64,000 nucleotides of DNA from Solibacillus sp. FSL K6-1523 (GCF_038005225.1 NZ_JBBOSU010000001.1:980001-1044000), one strand, 5' to 3'. Positions 44,816-54,870 are shown, numbered from the stretch's first letter. Program-made: numbers and translations. Notes: generated from the sequence alone by a model not told the origin.

Positions 44816-45700
44816 ATGACGATACAATGGTTCCCAGGACATATGGCGAAAGCGCGTCGTCAAGTGTCTGAAAGCTTAAAATTAGTCGATATTATTTTTG
44901 AGCTTGTAGACGCACGCTTACCCATTTCATCTCGTAATCCGATGATTGATGAAGTGATTCATCAAAAGCCACGTTTATTAATTTTAAACAAGCAGGATAT
45001 GGCGGATGAGCACCAGACACGTCGCTGGATTCAATATTTTAGTGAACGAGGGCATAAGGCGGTTGCGATTAACTCATTAGAAGGTAAAGGGTTACAGGCC
45101 GTGACAAAGGCTGCTCAGGAAATATTAGAAGAAAAATGGGCGCGTATGAGAGCGAGAGGAATGAAACCCCGTGCAATTCGCGCGATGATAGTCGGCATTC
45201 CGAACGTAGGGAAGTCAACGCTTATCAATCGCTTAGCGAAGAAAAACTTAGCGAAAACAGGAAATACACCGGGCGTGACGAAAGCGCAACAATGGATTAA
45301 AGTAGGGAGAGAAATTGAGCTACTTGATACACCAGGGATTTTATGGCCAAAATTCGAGGATCAAGAAGTAGGTTATAAACTAGCATTAACAGGTGCTATT
45401 AAAGATTCGATTATGAATATGGAAGACCTTGCTGTTTATGGCTTGCGCTTTTTATCAAAACGTTATCCAACCCGTATGCAGGAACGTTACGGAATTGAAG
45501 CGATTGAAGAGGATTTAGTCGTAACATTTGATCATATTGGCAAGCTTAGACGTGTTTTTGCCCAAGGTGGCGAAATTGATTATGATCAAGTTGCATTATT
45601 AATCGTGCGAGACATTCGTAGTCAAAACTTAGGGAAATTAACGTTCGATTTTGTTGATGAACAAATTGAAAAAGAGCAACTTCAAGAAACTGAACAATAA
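44816..45700 (+). CDS. rbgA: Ribosome biogenesis GTPase RbgA (YlqF)
   Basis: Circularly permuted GTPase needed for a late step of 50S assembly. The 294-residue protein begins [15 protein letters not shown], then [10 protein letters not shown] (G4, about 58-67) precedes [15 protein letters not shown] (G1, about 127-141) and [12 protein letters not shown] (G3, about 169-180), the permuted order. The C-terminal ANTAR-like helical domain follows. GGAGGTTATACACC precedes the ATG. rnhB follows after a terminator. Confidence 0.95.
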   Translation: MTIQWFPGHMAKARRQVSESLKLVDIIFELVDARLPISSRNPMIDEVIHQKPRLLILNKQDMADEHQTRRWIQYFSERGHKAVAINSLEGKGLQAVTKAAQEILEEKWARMRARGMKPRAIRAMIVGIPNVGKSTLINRLAKKNLAKTGNTPGVTKAQQWIKVGREIELLDTPGILWPKFEDQEVGYKLALTGAIKDSIMNMEDLAVYGLRFLSKRYPTRMQERYGIEAIEEDLVVTFDHIGKLRRVFAQGGEIDYDQVALLIVRDIRSQNLGKLTFDFVDEQIEKEQLQETEQ

Positions 45701-45705
45701 AATGG

Positions 45706-45737
45706 AAGTCTACGCAAATAATGTGTAGACTTTTTCT
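45706..45737 (+). terminator. Terminator after rbgA
   Basis: AAGTCTACGC/GTGTAGACTT stem followed by TTTCTTG. Confidence 0.75.
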
Positions 45738-45838
45738 TGTTATAGGAAGTACTTAATTTGGGGCAATTCCATTGAGGCAGAATTGATTTTTTTGAAAAAG
45801 AACCGATACAATGAATAGAGATTGGCAAGGAGAACAAT

Positions 45839-46612
45839 ATGAAAACGATTAAAGAAATTTCACAAGCATTAAAAATGGCGCAGCACTATGAACCATGGAT
45901 GGATGCCATACAAGAAGATGAAAGAAGTGGTGTTCAAAAAGCATGGCAGCAATTTTGTAAACGACAAGAAAAACAGCGTCAATTGCAAGCGGCGCATCAG
46001 GAAAAGCTAGATTTTGATGCATCCCATTTGCCCCATGCAACGGCATATATCGCTGGTACAGATGAGGCTGGGCGTGGTCCGTTAGCGGGTCCTGTTGTAA
46101 CGGCAGCGGTTATATTACCTAATTATTGCGAAGAACTGCTCGGCATAAATGATTCGAAGCAACTATCAAAAGAACTGCGAGAGAATTTTGCAAAACGAAT
46201 TAAAGAACATGCATTAGCGTACTCGATTCATTTCCAAAGTGCAGATGAAATTGACCGCCTAAATATATATGAAGCAACGCGACAATCGATGAAAAAGAGT
46301 ATTGAAGGACTTGCCATTCAGCCTGATTTCATTTTAGCGGATGCCATGACATTACCAATTAATATTGCGCAGGCCTCGATCGTGAAAGGGGATGCTAAAA
46401 GTTTGGCGATTGCAGCCGCATCCATTTTGGCGAAAACGGCTCGTGATCATTACATGGATGACTTACATGAGCAATTTCCGCAGTACGGATTTGCGCAGCA
46501 TGCCGGCTACGGAACGAAACAGCATTTAGAAGCATTAGCGCAATATGGTCCGACAATCCATCACAGAAAAACATTTGAACCTATAAAATCTATGATTGTA
46601 AAAAGGGGGTAA
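45839..46612 (+). CDS. rnhB: Ribonuclease HII
   Basis: Cleaves RNA in RNA-DNA hybrids and single ribonucleotides in DNA. The 257-residue protein carries about 65 N-terminal residues (a Firmicute-type extension), then IAGTDEAGRGPLAGPVV with catalytic Asp75 and Glu76, DSKQLSKELR (about 103-112), and ADAMTLP with a further Asp (about 165-171). The C-terminus HRKTFEPIK is typical. AAGGAGAAC is the ribosome-binding site. The YlqG gene starts 5 bp after the stop, so the two are likely co-transcribed. Confidence 0.95.
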   Translation: MKTIKEISQALKMAQHYEPWMDAIQEDERSGVQKAWQQFCKRQEKQRQLQAAHQEKLDFDASHLPHATAYIAGTDEAGRGPLAGPVVTAAVILPNYCEELLGINDSKQLSKELRENFAKRIKEHALAYSIHFQSADEIDRLNIYEATRQSMKKSIEGLAIQPDFILADAMTLPINIAQASIVKGDAKSLAIAAASILAKTARDHYMDDLHEQFPQYGFAQHAGYGTKQHLEALAQYGPTIHHRKTFEPIKSMIVKRG

Positions 46613-46617
46613 CCTTT

Positions 46618-48528
46618 ATGACATCTACATCATTTAATCCGATACAAGTGAATGCACAGCAACCGACAACGAATCAGCCATTGACGTTTCGGCAAGATCA
46701 AGTATTTCACGGTACGATAAAAAAACTGTACCCTGATCAAATGGCGGAAGTTCAAGTCGGAGGGCAAAAAATAATGGCAAAACTTGAGATGCCATTAAAA
46801 GCTGGAGATGCTCACTTTTTCCAAGTGACAAATACAAACCCTCAAACAGAATTAAAGGTAGTATCTGGCCCCATGTCACAAACAATGACACCCGCACAAC
46901 AAATGAACCAACTGCTAGATACAATGAATTTACCGAAAACGTCCGAAATGCGACAAGTGCTATCTCATTTTATGAATGCTCAGCTACCGATTTCGAAGGA
47001 GCAGTTAGTTGCTGCTGAAAACTGGATGAAAAATTTGCCGGACGGTGTATCAAAAAATGATGCATTACAGGCATTACAGCGTATGGTAGAACTCAAAATG
47101 CCCTTTACCAATACAGTATTTCAAGCATTGACACAAGGGGCTAAAACAGATGGCATGTCTGCAAATTTGGCAAATTTAGCACAATTATTAGTGACACAAC
47201 AAGGTGGAAATGATGCTTTAAAAATGAATTTATTGCAACAAATTCAGCAGTTAGCAAAGCCTTTAGATGCAGAAACGGGTGGTGTTTTACTTGCTCGTAA
47301 TATGCAAACTTTAATGGATTCATCAGCTGCTATGTCTTCTAAATTGCAAGCGTTGGCGGTATTGAAAGAAGCTGGAATATTGCCGCGAAATGCAACTTTA
47401 CAAAATTGGCAAACCATTCAGCAATCAACGGGGACACAACCTTTACAGTCTTCGCAAAACGCCTTGCCACAACAAGCGGGACAAATGCTTCAACAGCTTG
47501 CGGGGACATCACCAGAGCAAATGAAACCCGTAATCGAACAATTAAAAGCTTGGGTTGCAAATGAAAGTTTATTAAATTCATCACAAAAAGAGCAAATCCA
47601 ACAACTGATCGGACGATTTTCGCAAATTCCGATGTCAAAGCAAACGGTTGAAGTATTTACAAAACAATTGCAAGAGCAGTTCATAAAAGCTTTTACGGAC
47701 AATAGCTCTTCAAGGCTGTTCACACAAGATGAACGAGGAGTGACTGTTAAAGACCAGTTGCTAGCGCTAATAAAGCCCGATTCAAACATATCTATGAATG
47801 ACGCTTTATTGCGGAATTTAGTAAAAGTTTCAGCGGATAATCCACAACCTGCTATTCAAAGTACACTCGTCCAGGCAGAAGCTCAAGTCCAGTCAGCGAC
47901 AGATAGTAAGGCAATGGAGCAGGCGATTAAAACGGTGCTAAAAGGTTTAGGCGTGAGTTATGAAGCGGCTTTATCGAGCAAGGCAGGGGATATTCAAGCA
48001 GTTGCCAATCAAATAAAACCACAATTACTGGCACTCGTCCAAGATTTACAAACACCACCTGCACTGCGTGATGCAGCCGATACTGTTTTAGCTCGAATGA
48101 ATGGTATGCAGCTTCTATCAGGTGAAAATGGGCATCAACATCAAATTGTCATGCAAGTGCCACTCGAGTTTTTCGGGAAAAGAATGGACGCAACGTTGCA
48201 GTGGAATGGGCGAATGAAGGATGACGGCAAAATTGATGCCAATTTCGCGCGTATTTTATTTTATTTAAATATGGAATCGCTCCAACAAACGGTCATCGAT
48301 ATGCAAGTGCAAAACCGTGTTGTGACGATAAATGTGTTTAATGATCATCCGAGCTTAGAACAATTAGCAGCACCGTTAAAGGAAACATTAAAAAGAGGGT
48401 TAACTGAAAAGGAATACCAATTATCTGGTATCTTTATTAAGCCTTTTGAAGATAAGATTCAAAAAGTTTCCACAAAGAAACAGGTACAGCCAGAAGAACA
48501 GCAAGGTGGTGTAGATATTCGCGTATGA
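46618..48528 (+). CDS. YlqG-like protein with FliK-like C-terminal domain
   Basis: A 636-residue Gln-rich protein (Gln, Ala, Leu, Met repeated throughout), no signal peptide and no membrane segment. By position between rnhB and the YlqH gene it corresponds to B. subtilis YlqG, whose function I do not know. The first about 100 residues look like a small beta domain (GTIKKLYPDQMAEVQVGG). The middle is helical and low in complexity. The C-terminal part (about 515-610; ARILFYLNMESLQQTVIDMQ, RVVTINVFNDHP, LKETLKRGLTEKEYQLSGI) has the pattern of the FliK/Flg_hook domain. It overlaps the FlhB-like gene by 4 bp. A role as a hook-length or secretion-switch factor is an inference. Confidence 0.65.
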   Translation: MTSTSFNPIQVNAQQPTTNQPLTFRQDQVFHGTIKKLYPDQMAEVQVGGQKIMAKLEMPLKAGDAHFFQVTNTNPQTELKVVSGPMSQTMTPAQQMNQLLDTMNLPKTSEMRQVLSHFMNAQLPISKEQLVAAENWMKNLPDGVSKNDALQALQRMVELKMPFTNTVFQALTQGAKTDGMSANLANLAQLLVTQQGGNDALKMNLLQQIQQLAKPLDAETGGVLLARNMQTLMDSSAAMSSKLQALAVLKEAGILPRNATLQNWQTIQQSTGTQPLQSSQNALPQQAGQMLQQLAGTSPEQMKPVIEQLKAWVANESLLNSSQKEQIQQLIGRFSQIPMSKQTVEVFTKQLQEQFIKAFTDNSSSRLFTQDERGVTVKDQLLALIKPDSNISMNDALLRNLVKVSADNPQPAIQSTLVQAEAQVQSATDSKAMEQAIKTVLKGLGVSYEAALSSKAGDIQAVANQIKPQLLALVQDLQTPPALRDAADTVLARMNGMQLLSGENGHQHQIVMQVPLEFFGKRMDATLQWNGRMKDDGKIDANFARILFYLNMESLQQTVIDMQVQNRVVTINVFNDHPSLEQLAAPLKETLKRGLTEKEYQLSGIFIKPFEDKIQKVSTKKQVQPEEQQGGVDIRV

Positions 48529-48824
48529 CCGAGAAAAAATTTATACGAAAAGAAGCCATTGCATTAACTTATAATCCAGCAAAAAGTGATGGGCCAACTG
48601 TTGTGGCAAAAGGAAAAGGGAAAATCGCCGAAAATATTTTACAGCAGGCAGCTATGAATGATGTACCGATTTATGAAGACCCTAACCTTATAGAGTTATT
48701 GGGACAGCTGGATTTAAATACATCTATCCCTGAAGAATTATATCAGGCGGTTGCAGAAGTGTTTGCTTTTATTTATCGATTGGATGAGCAGCATAAATTA
48801 CAAACAAATCATGAGAAATGGTAG
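48525..48824 (+). CDS. YlqH, stand-alone FlhB C-terminal-domain-like protein
   Basis: A 99-residue EscU/YscU/FlhB-type cytosolic domain without the FlhB membrane part. EAIALTYNPAKSDGPTVVAKG (split: EAIALTYNPAK and DGPTVVAKGKGKIAENI) aligns with the FlhB autocleavage region, but the cleaving Asn-Pro-Thr-His is replaced by Asn-Pro-Ala-Lys. The later IYEDPNLIELLGQLDLNTSIPEELYQAVAEVFAF region (about 46-90) matches the rest of the domain. It is coupled to the YlqG gene by an ATGA overlap. Full FlhB should be elsewhere in the fla/che operon. Confidence 0.8.
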   Translation: MTEKKFIRKEAIALTYNPAKSDGPTVVAKGKGKIAENILQQAAMNDVPIYEDPNLIELLGQLDLNTSIPEELYQAVAEVFAFIYRLDEQHKLQTNHEKW

Positions 48825-48848
48825 GCTTTTTTGAGCTTGCCATTTTTC
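48816..48848 (+). terminator. Terminator after the YlqH gene
   Basis: AAATGGTAGGC/GCTTGCCATTT stem overlapping the stop codon region, followed by TT. Confidence 0.65.
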
Positions 48849-48990
48849 CATTTATCAGAACGGATAGAATGTTTCGGAATAAAGCAGCACTAAAAAGGTT
48901 TTTGCGACAAACATAGACATTTTCAGAATTATTGTTTAAAATGAATGTGTTAGTAGAATAATTTCCAATTGTCCGATGGGAGGATGTATC

Positions 48991-50172
48991 ATGAATATCC
49001 ATGAATATCAAGGGAAAGAAATTTTAAGAAAATACGGTGTAGCTGTTCCAAAAGGAAGCGTAGCCTTTTCACCGGAAGAAGCAGTTAAAGTAGCAAAAGA
49101 ATTAGGGGCAAATGTAACAGTAGTAAAAGCGCAAATCCATGCAGGTGGTCGCGGGAAAGCTGGCGGCGTAAAGATTGCTAAAAACCTTGATGAAGTGCGT
49201 TCATACGCAAAAGAATTATTAGGGAAAATTTTAGTGACACATCAAACGGGTCCAGAAGGTAAGGAAATCAAACGCCTTTACATAGAAGAAGGGTCTGACA
49301 TTCGTAAAGAGTATTATTTAAGTTTAGTACTTGACCGAGCAACTTCTTGTGTAACGATGATGGGTTCTGAAGAGGGCGGTATGGATATTGAGGAAGTAGC
49401 TGAATCAAATCCAGAGAAAATTTTCAAAGAAGTGATTGATCCAGTAACGGGTTTAATGCCATTCCAAGCAAGACGTATGGCATTTAATATGAATATTCCA
49501 ACCAACTTGGTGAACAAAGCCGTTAAATTAATGTTAGGTATTTATCAAGCATTTATAGATAAAGATGCATCAACAGTTGAAATTAATCCGCTTGTTGTAA
49601 CAGGTGATGATCAAGTAGTAGCACTAGATGCGAAATTCAACTTCGATGCAAATGCGCTATATCGCCAAAAAGATATTGTAGAACTACGCGATTTTGATGA
49701 AGAGGATCCAAAAGAAATTGAAGCGTCAAAATATGACTTAAGCTATATTTCATTAAATGGTAACATTGGTTGTATGGTTAACGGTGCGGGTCTCGCAATG
49801 GCGACGATGGATACGATTAGTTATTATGGCGGCTCACCTGCAAACTTTTTAGACGTTGGGGGCGGTGCGACGGCAGAAAAAGTAACGGAAGCGTTTAAAA
49901 TCATTTTATCGGATCAGCATGTTAAAGGGATTTTTGTTAATATTTTTGGCGGTATTATGAAATGTGACATTATTGCTGAAGGTGTTATTATTGCTGCAAA
50001 AGAAGTAGGGTTAGCTGTACCTTTAGTCGTTCGATTAGAAGGAACGAATGTTGATCTTGGTAAAAAACTATTAAACGAATCAGGTTTAAATATTGTGGCG
50101 GCAGATTCAATGGCAGATGGTGCTCAAAAAATTGTGAAGCTAGTAGAGGCTGAAGGTGGGGTTAAGGCATGA
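48991..50172 (+). CDS. sucC: Succinate-CoA ligase (ADP-forming) beta subunit
   Basis: TCA-cycle enzyme subunit coupling succinyl-CoA to ADP or GDP phosphorylation. The ATP-grasp N-terminus begins [35 protein letters not shown] (about 45-59), EINPLVV (about 196-202) and the C-terminal [10 protein letters not shown] (about 320-329) are conserved. ATG 48991 is chosen: GGGAGGA (48978-48984) lies 6 bp upstream and the open frame from 48976 would start inside it. A weak promoter (TTGTTT at 48932, TAGAAT at 48954) lies upstream. sucD overlaps by 4 bp. Confidence 0.95.
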   Translation: MNIHEYQGKEILRKYGVAVPKGSVAFSPEEAVKVAKELGANVTVVKAQIHAGGRGKAGGVKIAKNLDEVRSYAKELLGKILVTHQTGPEGKEIKRLYIEEGSDIRKEYYLSLVLDRATSCVTMMGSEEGGMDIEEVAESNPEKIFKEVIDPVTGLMPFQARRMAFNMNIPTNLVNKAVKLMLGIYQAFIDKDASTVEINPLVVTGDDQVVALDAKFNFDANALYRQKDIVELRDFDEEDPKEIEASKYDLSYISLNGNIGCMVNGAGLAMATMDTISYYGGSPANFLDVGGGATAEKVTEAFKIILSDQHVKGIFVNIFGGIMKCDIIAEGVIIAAKEVGLAVPLVVRLEGTNVDLGKKLLNESGLNIVAADSMADGAQKIVKLVEAEGGVKA

Positions 50173-51071
50173 GTGTGTTCATTAACAAAGAGACAAAAGT
50201 TATTGTACAAGGGATTACAGGGGAAACAGCCCTTTTCCATACAAAGCAAATGCTTGAATACGGTACAAAAATCGTGGCAGGCGTTACACCAGGTAAAGGC
50301 GGCTTAGAAATCGAAGGCGTACCTGTATTCAATACCGTTCAAGAAGCGGTAAATGCAACAGGTGCCAACGTATCGGTTATTTATGTACCGGCTCCTTTCG
50401 CGGCGGATGCAATTATTGAAGCGGTAGATGCTGAGCTTGATATGACGATTTGTATTACGGAGCATATTCCGGTTTTAGACATGGTAAAAGTAAAGCGCTA
50501 TATGGAAGGCAAAGAGACACGCTTAGTCGGACCGAACTGCCCGGGCGTTATTACAGCTGATGAATGTAAAATTGGTATTATGCCAGGTTATATTCATACA
50601 AAAGGCCATGTTGGTGTTGTTTCACGTTCAGGTACACTAACGTATGAAGCGGTACATCAGTTAACACAAGAAGGAATTGGTCAAACGACAGCTGTCGGAA
50701 TTGGTGGAGACCCTGTAAATGGGACAAACTTTATCGATTGCTTAAAAGCATTCAATGAAGATCCAGAAACGTATGCGGTTGTGATGATTGGTGAAATTGG
50801 TGGTACGGCAGAGGAAGAAGCTGCTGAGTGGATTCAAGCGAATATGACAAAACCTGTCGTAGGATTTATTGGTGGTCAAACCGCACCTCCAGGGAAGCGT
50901 ATGGGACATGCTGGTGCCATTATTTCAGGTGGTAAAGGTACAGCGGCAGAAAAGATTAAAGCAATGAATGCAGCTGGAATTGAAGTTGCCCCAACGCCTT
51001 CAGTAATTGGAGAAACATTAATTAAAGTAATTAAAGAAAAAGGTCTATACGAAGCTTGTAAGACACATTAA
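50169..51071 (+). CDS. sucD: Succinate-CoA ligase alpha subunit
   Basis: Carries the phosphohistidine loop and CoA-binding fold of the succinate-CoA ligase. The 300-residue product has [16 protein letters not shown] (about 13-28), GVTPGKGG (about 38-45), GPNCPGVI (about 120-127) and the phospho-His segment [14 protein letters not shown] (His at about 246). It overlaps sucC as ATGA. The transcript continues through a modular hairpin repeat before reaching its terminator. Confidence 0.96.
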   Translation: MSVFINKETKVIVQGITGETALFHTKQMLEYGTKIVAGVTPGKGGLEIEGVPVFNTVQEAVNATGANVSVIYVPAPFAADAIIEAVDAELDMTICITEHIPVLDMVKVKRYMEGKETRLVGPNCPGVITADECKIGIMPGYIHTKGHVGVVSRSGTLTYEAVHQLTQEGIGQTTAVGIGGDPVNGTNFIDCLKAFNEDPETYAVVMIGEIGGTAEEEAAEWIQANMTKPVVGFIGGQTAPPGKRMGHAGAIISGGKGTAAEKIKAMNAAGIEVAPTPSVIGETLIKVIKEKGLYEACKTH

Positions 51072-51077
51072 CTTGAT

Positions 51078-51300
51078 TAAGTGGGGGATGAATGCCAAAT
51101 AGGCAATTCTATTCAGTGAGGGTTCAAACACCAGCTGAAGTGGCGGAACAAAGGCTAAACCCGTCACGTCGTGTGACAACGCCTTTGTAATCAACATCGT
51201 GTTGACCTAAGCCACGGCGGATGTCACAGATTTTTTAAAGGAATTTTTCGAGCAAGCTCGAAAAAAATCTGGACAAGAGTTAGCCTCGGCGTAATTGATA
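51078..51300 (+). repeat. Modular hairpin repeat, copy 2, with an extra hairpin cassette
   Basis: Same module order as 7597-7768: AAGTGGGGGATGAATGCC, GGCAATTCTATTCAGTG, GGCGGATGTCACAGATTTTT, TTTTTCGAGC-AA-GCTCGAAAAA, TCTGGAC and GGCGTAATTGATA. Compared with copy 1 it lacks the first stem arm and has about 65 nt inserted at 51140-51206. The insert contains ACAAAGGC/GCCTTTGT around GTCAC/GTGAC, and TCAACA/TGTTGA. It lies between the sucD stop and the sucCD terminator, hence probably in the mRNA. Confidence 0.8.
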
Positions 51301-51306
51301 ATGAAG

Positions 51307-51339
51307 GATGTAGCGTCGCCATGCGCTACATCTTTTTTT
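51307..51339 (+). terminator. Terminator of sucCD
   Basis: Perfect 9-bp stem GATGTAGCG/CGCTACATC followed by seven T, 236 bp after the sucD stop and just beyond the repeat. The rest of the gap to dprA (51340-51452) is AT-rich with only the dprA ribosome-binding site evident. Confidence 0.85.
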
Positions 51340-51452
51340 ACAAAAAAAAGAATAAGTTTTCTAACTCGATGCTTACACTTCGCTACAAACTCGAAAATAA
51401 AAAATTAAGCGGTCATTTCACTTTCTTCTATTAAAAAATAAGGAGTGTTTAA

Positions 51453-52346
51453 ATGACGAATTCTTTCCAAAAACAATTACTCGCATTACATTATGTGTAT
51501 CCTCTTACATGGCATAAATTCCAACGATTGCATCAATATATAGGGGATTTAAACGAACTTGCAGCTTGCTCAGGTAACATGCTGGCCAAAATCTTGAATA
51601 TGAAAGAAGATAATGCCAGTCGTTTGTTAATTCATTATAAAAAAATGCTTAAAATCGCGTTAGAGGAATATTACTTATCGCATCAAATTACTGCGGTTTC
51701 ATATATGAGTGAATTGTATCCAGAGTCGTTAAAAAATATATATGACCCGCCAGCCGTTCTTTATGTGAAGGGCGACCTGAACCTATTGCGAAAAACTAAA
51801 AAAATTGCTGTTATTGGTTCAAGAAATGCGTCTAAATATAGCGAAGAAGCGTTAAAATTAATATTACCCCCACTTATAAATGAACAATTTATCATAGTAA
51901 GTGGACTAGCAAAAGGTGCGGATCGATTCGCGCATGAGGCGACAATAAGGTATGGTGGAAAAACAATGGGTGTATTAGGGCATGGTTTTTTTCATTTTTA
52001 TCCGAGGGAAAATCAAAAGTTAGGCGAGCAAATGGCGAAGGAACAGTTGCTTTTAACAGAGTACCCGCCCTATGTTGGCGTAAAAAAATGGCATTTCCCT
52101 GCACGAAATCGAATTATTAGTGGATTGAGTCAAGCATTAATCGTGACCGAGGCTGCTCTAAAAAGTGGAACGCTCATTACGACAGAGCTTGCACTAGAGC
52201 AAGGAAAGGATGTTTTTGCTGTTCCAGGATTAATCACTTCTGAACAATCAAAAGGCACGAATAAATTGATTAAAGAAGGGGCCATTCCAATATGGAGCGG
52301 GCATCAAATACTAGATGAATTGCAAATGTTTTCAAATTTTCGTTGA
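51453..52346 (+). CDS. dprA: DNA-processing protein DprA (Smf)
   Basis: Loads RecA on incoming single-stranded DNA during transformation. The 297-residue protein has a short N-terminal HhH-like part, then the Rossmann core: VIGSRNASKYSEEAL (about 116-130), IVSGLAKGADRFAHEATI (about 149-166), GVLGHGF and FPARNRIISGLSQALIVTEA (split: FPARNRIISGLS and ALIVTEA, about 214-233). ATAAGGAGTG precedes the ATG. It carries the usual sucD-dprA-topA order. Confidence 0.93.
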   Translation: MTNSFQKQLLALHYVYPLTWHKFQRLHQYIGDLNELAACSGNMLAKILNMKEDNASRLLIHYKKMLKIALEEYYLSHQITAVSYMSELYPESLKNIYDPPAVLYVKGDLNLLRKTKKIAVIGSRNASKYSEEALKLILPPLINEQFIIVSGLAKGADRFAHEATIRYGGKTMGVLGHGFFHFYPRENQKLGEQMAKEQLLLTEYPPYVGVKKWHFPARNRIISGLSQALIVTEAALKSGTLITTELALEQGKDVFAVPGLITSEQSKGTNKLIKEGAIPIWSGHQILDELQMFSNFR

Positions 52347-52410
52347 AAAAAAGTTGCATTATCCGCCAATCTGTTATACATTTTGCAACAGGAAACGCTT
52401 TGAAAAAATA

Positions 52411-52439
52411 TTGACAAATCGCAAAAAAGCGAATTTGAT
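52411..52439 (+). promoter_or_regulatory. Candidate sigma-A promoter of topA
   Basis: Consensus TTGACA (52411-52416) with TTTGAT (52434-52439) at 17 bp, 32 bp before the topA start. The -10 is weak but the -35 is perfect. Confidence 0.6.
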
Positions 52440-52471
52440 AAAATAAAAACCTCTCTAAGGAGGAATAATAG

Positions 52472-54556
52472 ATGGCAGATTATTTAGTAATTGTAGAATC
52501 ACCCGCAAAGGCAAAAACAATTGAACGATATTTAGGAAAAAAATACAAGGTGAAAGCATCGATAGGACATGTGCGTGATTTACCACGAAGTCAAATGGGG
52601 ATTGATACAGAAAATGAGTATGAACCAAAGTATATTACCATTCGTGGAAAAGGTCCTGTTTTGCAAGAGTTAAAAACGGCAGCTAAAAAAGTGAAAAAAA
52701 TCTATCTCGCAGCCGATCCAGATCGCGAAGGTGAAGCGATTGCTTGGCACTTGGCGAATGCATTAAAAGTTGATATTGATTCAGATTGCCGCGTTGTATT
52801 CAATGAAATTACGAAGGATGCGATTTTAGAAAGCTTTAAGCATCCACGTCCGATTAATATGGATTTAGTTGATGCACAGCAAGCGCGTCGAATTTTAGAC
52901 CGACTTGTAGGCTATAATATTAGTCCTATTTTATGGAAAAAAGTGAAAAAAGGGCTTTCTGCAGGACGAGTTCAGTCCGTATCGCTCCGTTTAATTATTG
53001 ATCGCGAAAATGAGATTAAAAATTTCATACCTGAAGAATACTGGACGGTTGAAGGTTCATTTGAAAAAGGTAAAAAGCAATTTGATGCACTTTACTACGG
53101 TGATGGCGAAGGGAAAATCAAATTAACGAATGAAGCACAAGTACAAGCAATCTTAAAAAATATTAAAGGCGATTCTTTTGAAGTGAAGAATGTTGTGAAA
53201 AAAGAACGAAGACGTAATGCAGCTCCTGCGTTTACAACTTCTTCTTTACAGCAAGAAGCCGCGCGTAAATTGAATTTCCGTGCGAAAAAAACGATGATGC
53301 TTGCACAGCAACTTTATGAAGGAATTGAAATGAGTAAAAAAGAAGGCGCTGTAGGTTTAATTACGTATATGCGTACAGATTCTACGCGTGTTTCCGATAC
53401 AGCAAGAGCAGAGGCGATTTCTTATATTGATGGAAAATATGGCGAAGCATTTGTTGCGCAAGAAATAAAGCAACCGAAAAAGAAAACTAACGCGCAAGAT
53501 GCCCACGAGGCAATTCGTCCGACGAGTGCTATGCGAACACCAGAAGAGTTAAAGGCAATATTAAGCCGTGACCAATTGCGTTTGTATCGTTTAATTTGGG
53601 AACGTTTTATCGCAAGTCAAATGGCACCGGCTGTACTTGATACGGTGACGGTAGACTTACAAAATGCCGATGTCCTTTTCCGAGCAAATGGTTCTCAAGT
53701 GAAATTCCCTGGTTTTATGAAGCTTTATATTGAGGGGACGGATGATCAAGCGGAAGAAACGACGAAGTTATTACCGGAAATGGCGATAGGGGATCAAGTG
53801 AAATCCCTTGAAATTGAACCAAAACAACACTTTACACAGCCACCACCACGCTATTCAGAGGCGCGTTTAGTAAAAGCGTTAGAAGAATTAGGCATCGGTC
53901 GTCCATCGACATATGCACCGACTTTAGATACCATTCAAAAACGAGGCTATGTACAGCTTGATGCAAAGCGTTTTGTTCCAACTGAGTTAGGCGAAATCGT
54001 TCATCAAGCGACATTTGAGTTTTTCCCGGAAATTATCAATATTGAATTTACGGCACAAATGGAGCAAAATTTAGATGGAATTGAAGAAGGCATCACGAAA
54101 TGGGTAAAAGTAATTGATGACTTTTATAAAGATTTTGAGCCACGCGTAAAATATGCGGATGAGGCAATGGAAAAAATCGAAATTAAAGATGAGCCAGCTG
54201 GAGAAGATTGTGAAAAATGTGGTGCGGCTATGGTTTATAAATTAGGTCGCTACGGGAAATTTATGGCGTGTTCAAACTTCCCAGACTGTCGCAATACAAA
54301 AGCAATCGTGAAATTGATTGATGTCAAATGCCCAACTTGTAAAGAGGGCGAAGTGGTTGAACGAAAATCAAAAACAAAGCGTGTGTTTTATGGTTGTAAT
54401 CGCTATCCAGAATGCGAATTCGTTTCATGGGATAAGCCAATTAGTAGGCCTTGTCCGAAATGTAGTGCATCGTTGGTAGAGAAAAAGTTGAAAAAAGGTG
54501 TTCAAATTCAATGTACAAACAGTGAATGTGACTATGAGGAAACACCATCACAATAG
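52472..54556 (+). CDS. topA: DNA topoisomerase I
   Basis: Type IA topoisomerase that relaxes negative supercoils. The 694-residue protein has the Toprim start [19 protein letters not shown] (about 5-23), [14 protein letters not shown] (about 85-98), the active-site Tyr in [13 protein letters not shown] (about residue 300) and the [12 protein letters not shown] segment. Three C-terminal zinc ribbons follow with Cys pairs CEKC...C...C, CPTC...C...C and CPKC...C...C (about 573-690). CTAAGGAGGAA is the ribosome-binding site. The next normal gene, trmFO, is only a remnant. Confidence 0.97.
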   Translation: MADYLVIVESPAKAKTIERYLGKKYKVKASIGHVRDLPRSQMGIDTENEYEPKYITIRGKGPVLQELKTAAKKVKKIYLAADPDREGEAIAWHLANALKVDIDSDCRVVFNEITKDAILESFKHPRPINMDLVDAQQARRILDRLVGYNISPILWKKVKKGLSAGRVQSVSLRLIIDRENEIKNFIPEEYWTVEGSFEKGKKQFDALYYGDGEGKIKLTNEAQVQAILKNIKGDSFEVKNVVKKERRRNAAPAFTTSSLQQEAARKLNFRAKKTMMLAQQLYEGIEMSKKEGAVGLITYMRTDSTRVSDTARAEAISYIDGKYGEAFVAQEIKQPKKKTNAQDAHEAIRPTSAMRTPEELKAILSRDQLRLYRLIWERFIASQMAPAVLDTVTVDLQNADVLFRANGSQVKFPGFMKLYIEGTDDQAEETTKLLPEMAIGDQVKSLEIEPKQHFTQPPPRYSEARLVKALEELGIGRPSTYAPTLDTIQKRGYVQLDAKRFVPTELGEIVHQATFEFFPEIINIEFTAQMEQNLDGIEEGITKWVKVIDDFYKDFEPRVKYADEAMEKIEIKDEPAGEDCEKCGAAMVYKLGRYGKFMACSNFPDCRNTKAIVKLIDVKCPTCKEGEVVERKSKTKRVFYGCNRYPECEFVSWDKPISRPCPKCSASLVEKKLKKGVQIQCTNSECDYEETPSQ

Positions 54557-54591
54557 GATGGATAGTGGTGAGGTAATTAGGATGCCACCTT

Positions 54592-54800
54592 TTCATAAAG
54601 AGTATTGGTGCAAGACTTACTGAATTGGAAGTAGCTTTGCGAAGTGCGGGCTTTATGAAATGCATCCAGTAAAGCGAACACTACTACGCCATGCTGATAA
54701 ATTTGTAGGAATAATTGGTGCTAATTATACACATGCATAAATGCTTTACGGAAGTGGTAAGTGTAGGAAAAGAAAAGTTGTTATTATCGATTATTCTAAA
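54592..54800 (+). pseudogene. trmFO: Decayed trmFO remnant (tRNA m5U54 methyltransferase, folate-dependent)
   Basis: Pieces of the TrmFO N-terminus can be read in order but in different frames. From 54604, IGARLTELEVALRSAG matches the FAD-binding IGAGLAGSEAAWQLA region. From 54651, LYEMHPVKRT then HADKFVG matches LYEMRPVKQT...HTDKFAE. GANYTHA (from about 54718) matches RANTLTNA, and VSVGKEKLLLSIIL (54757-54798) matches the VGVLKEEMR...VIL stretch. Frameshifts, an internal deletion and stops separate them, and the remaining about 350 codons are gone. The position between topA and xerC is exactly where trmFO sits in Bacillus. Confidence 0.8.
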
Positions 54801-54832
54801 TTTTATTAATTATCAGAAAATTTAATTGCGCA

Positions 54833-54870
54833 AAGCCCTTAAAGACTGTTATACTTTAAGGGCTTTTAAT
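54833..54870 (+). terminator. Terminator downstream of topA and the trmFO remnant
   Basis: AAGCCCTTAAAG/CTTTAAGGGCTT, a perfect 12-bp stem, then TTAATTTT. It may originally have ended the topA-trmFO transcript. Confidence 0.85.
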
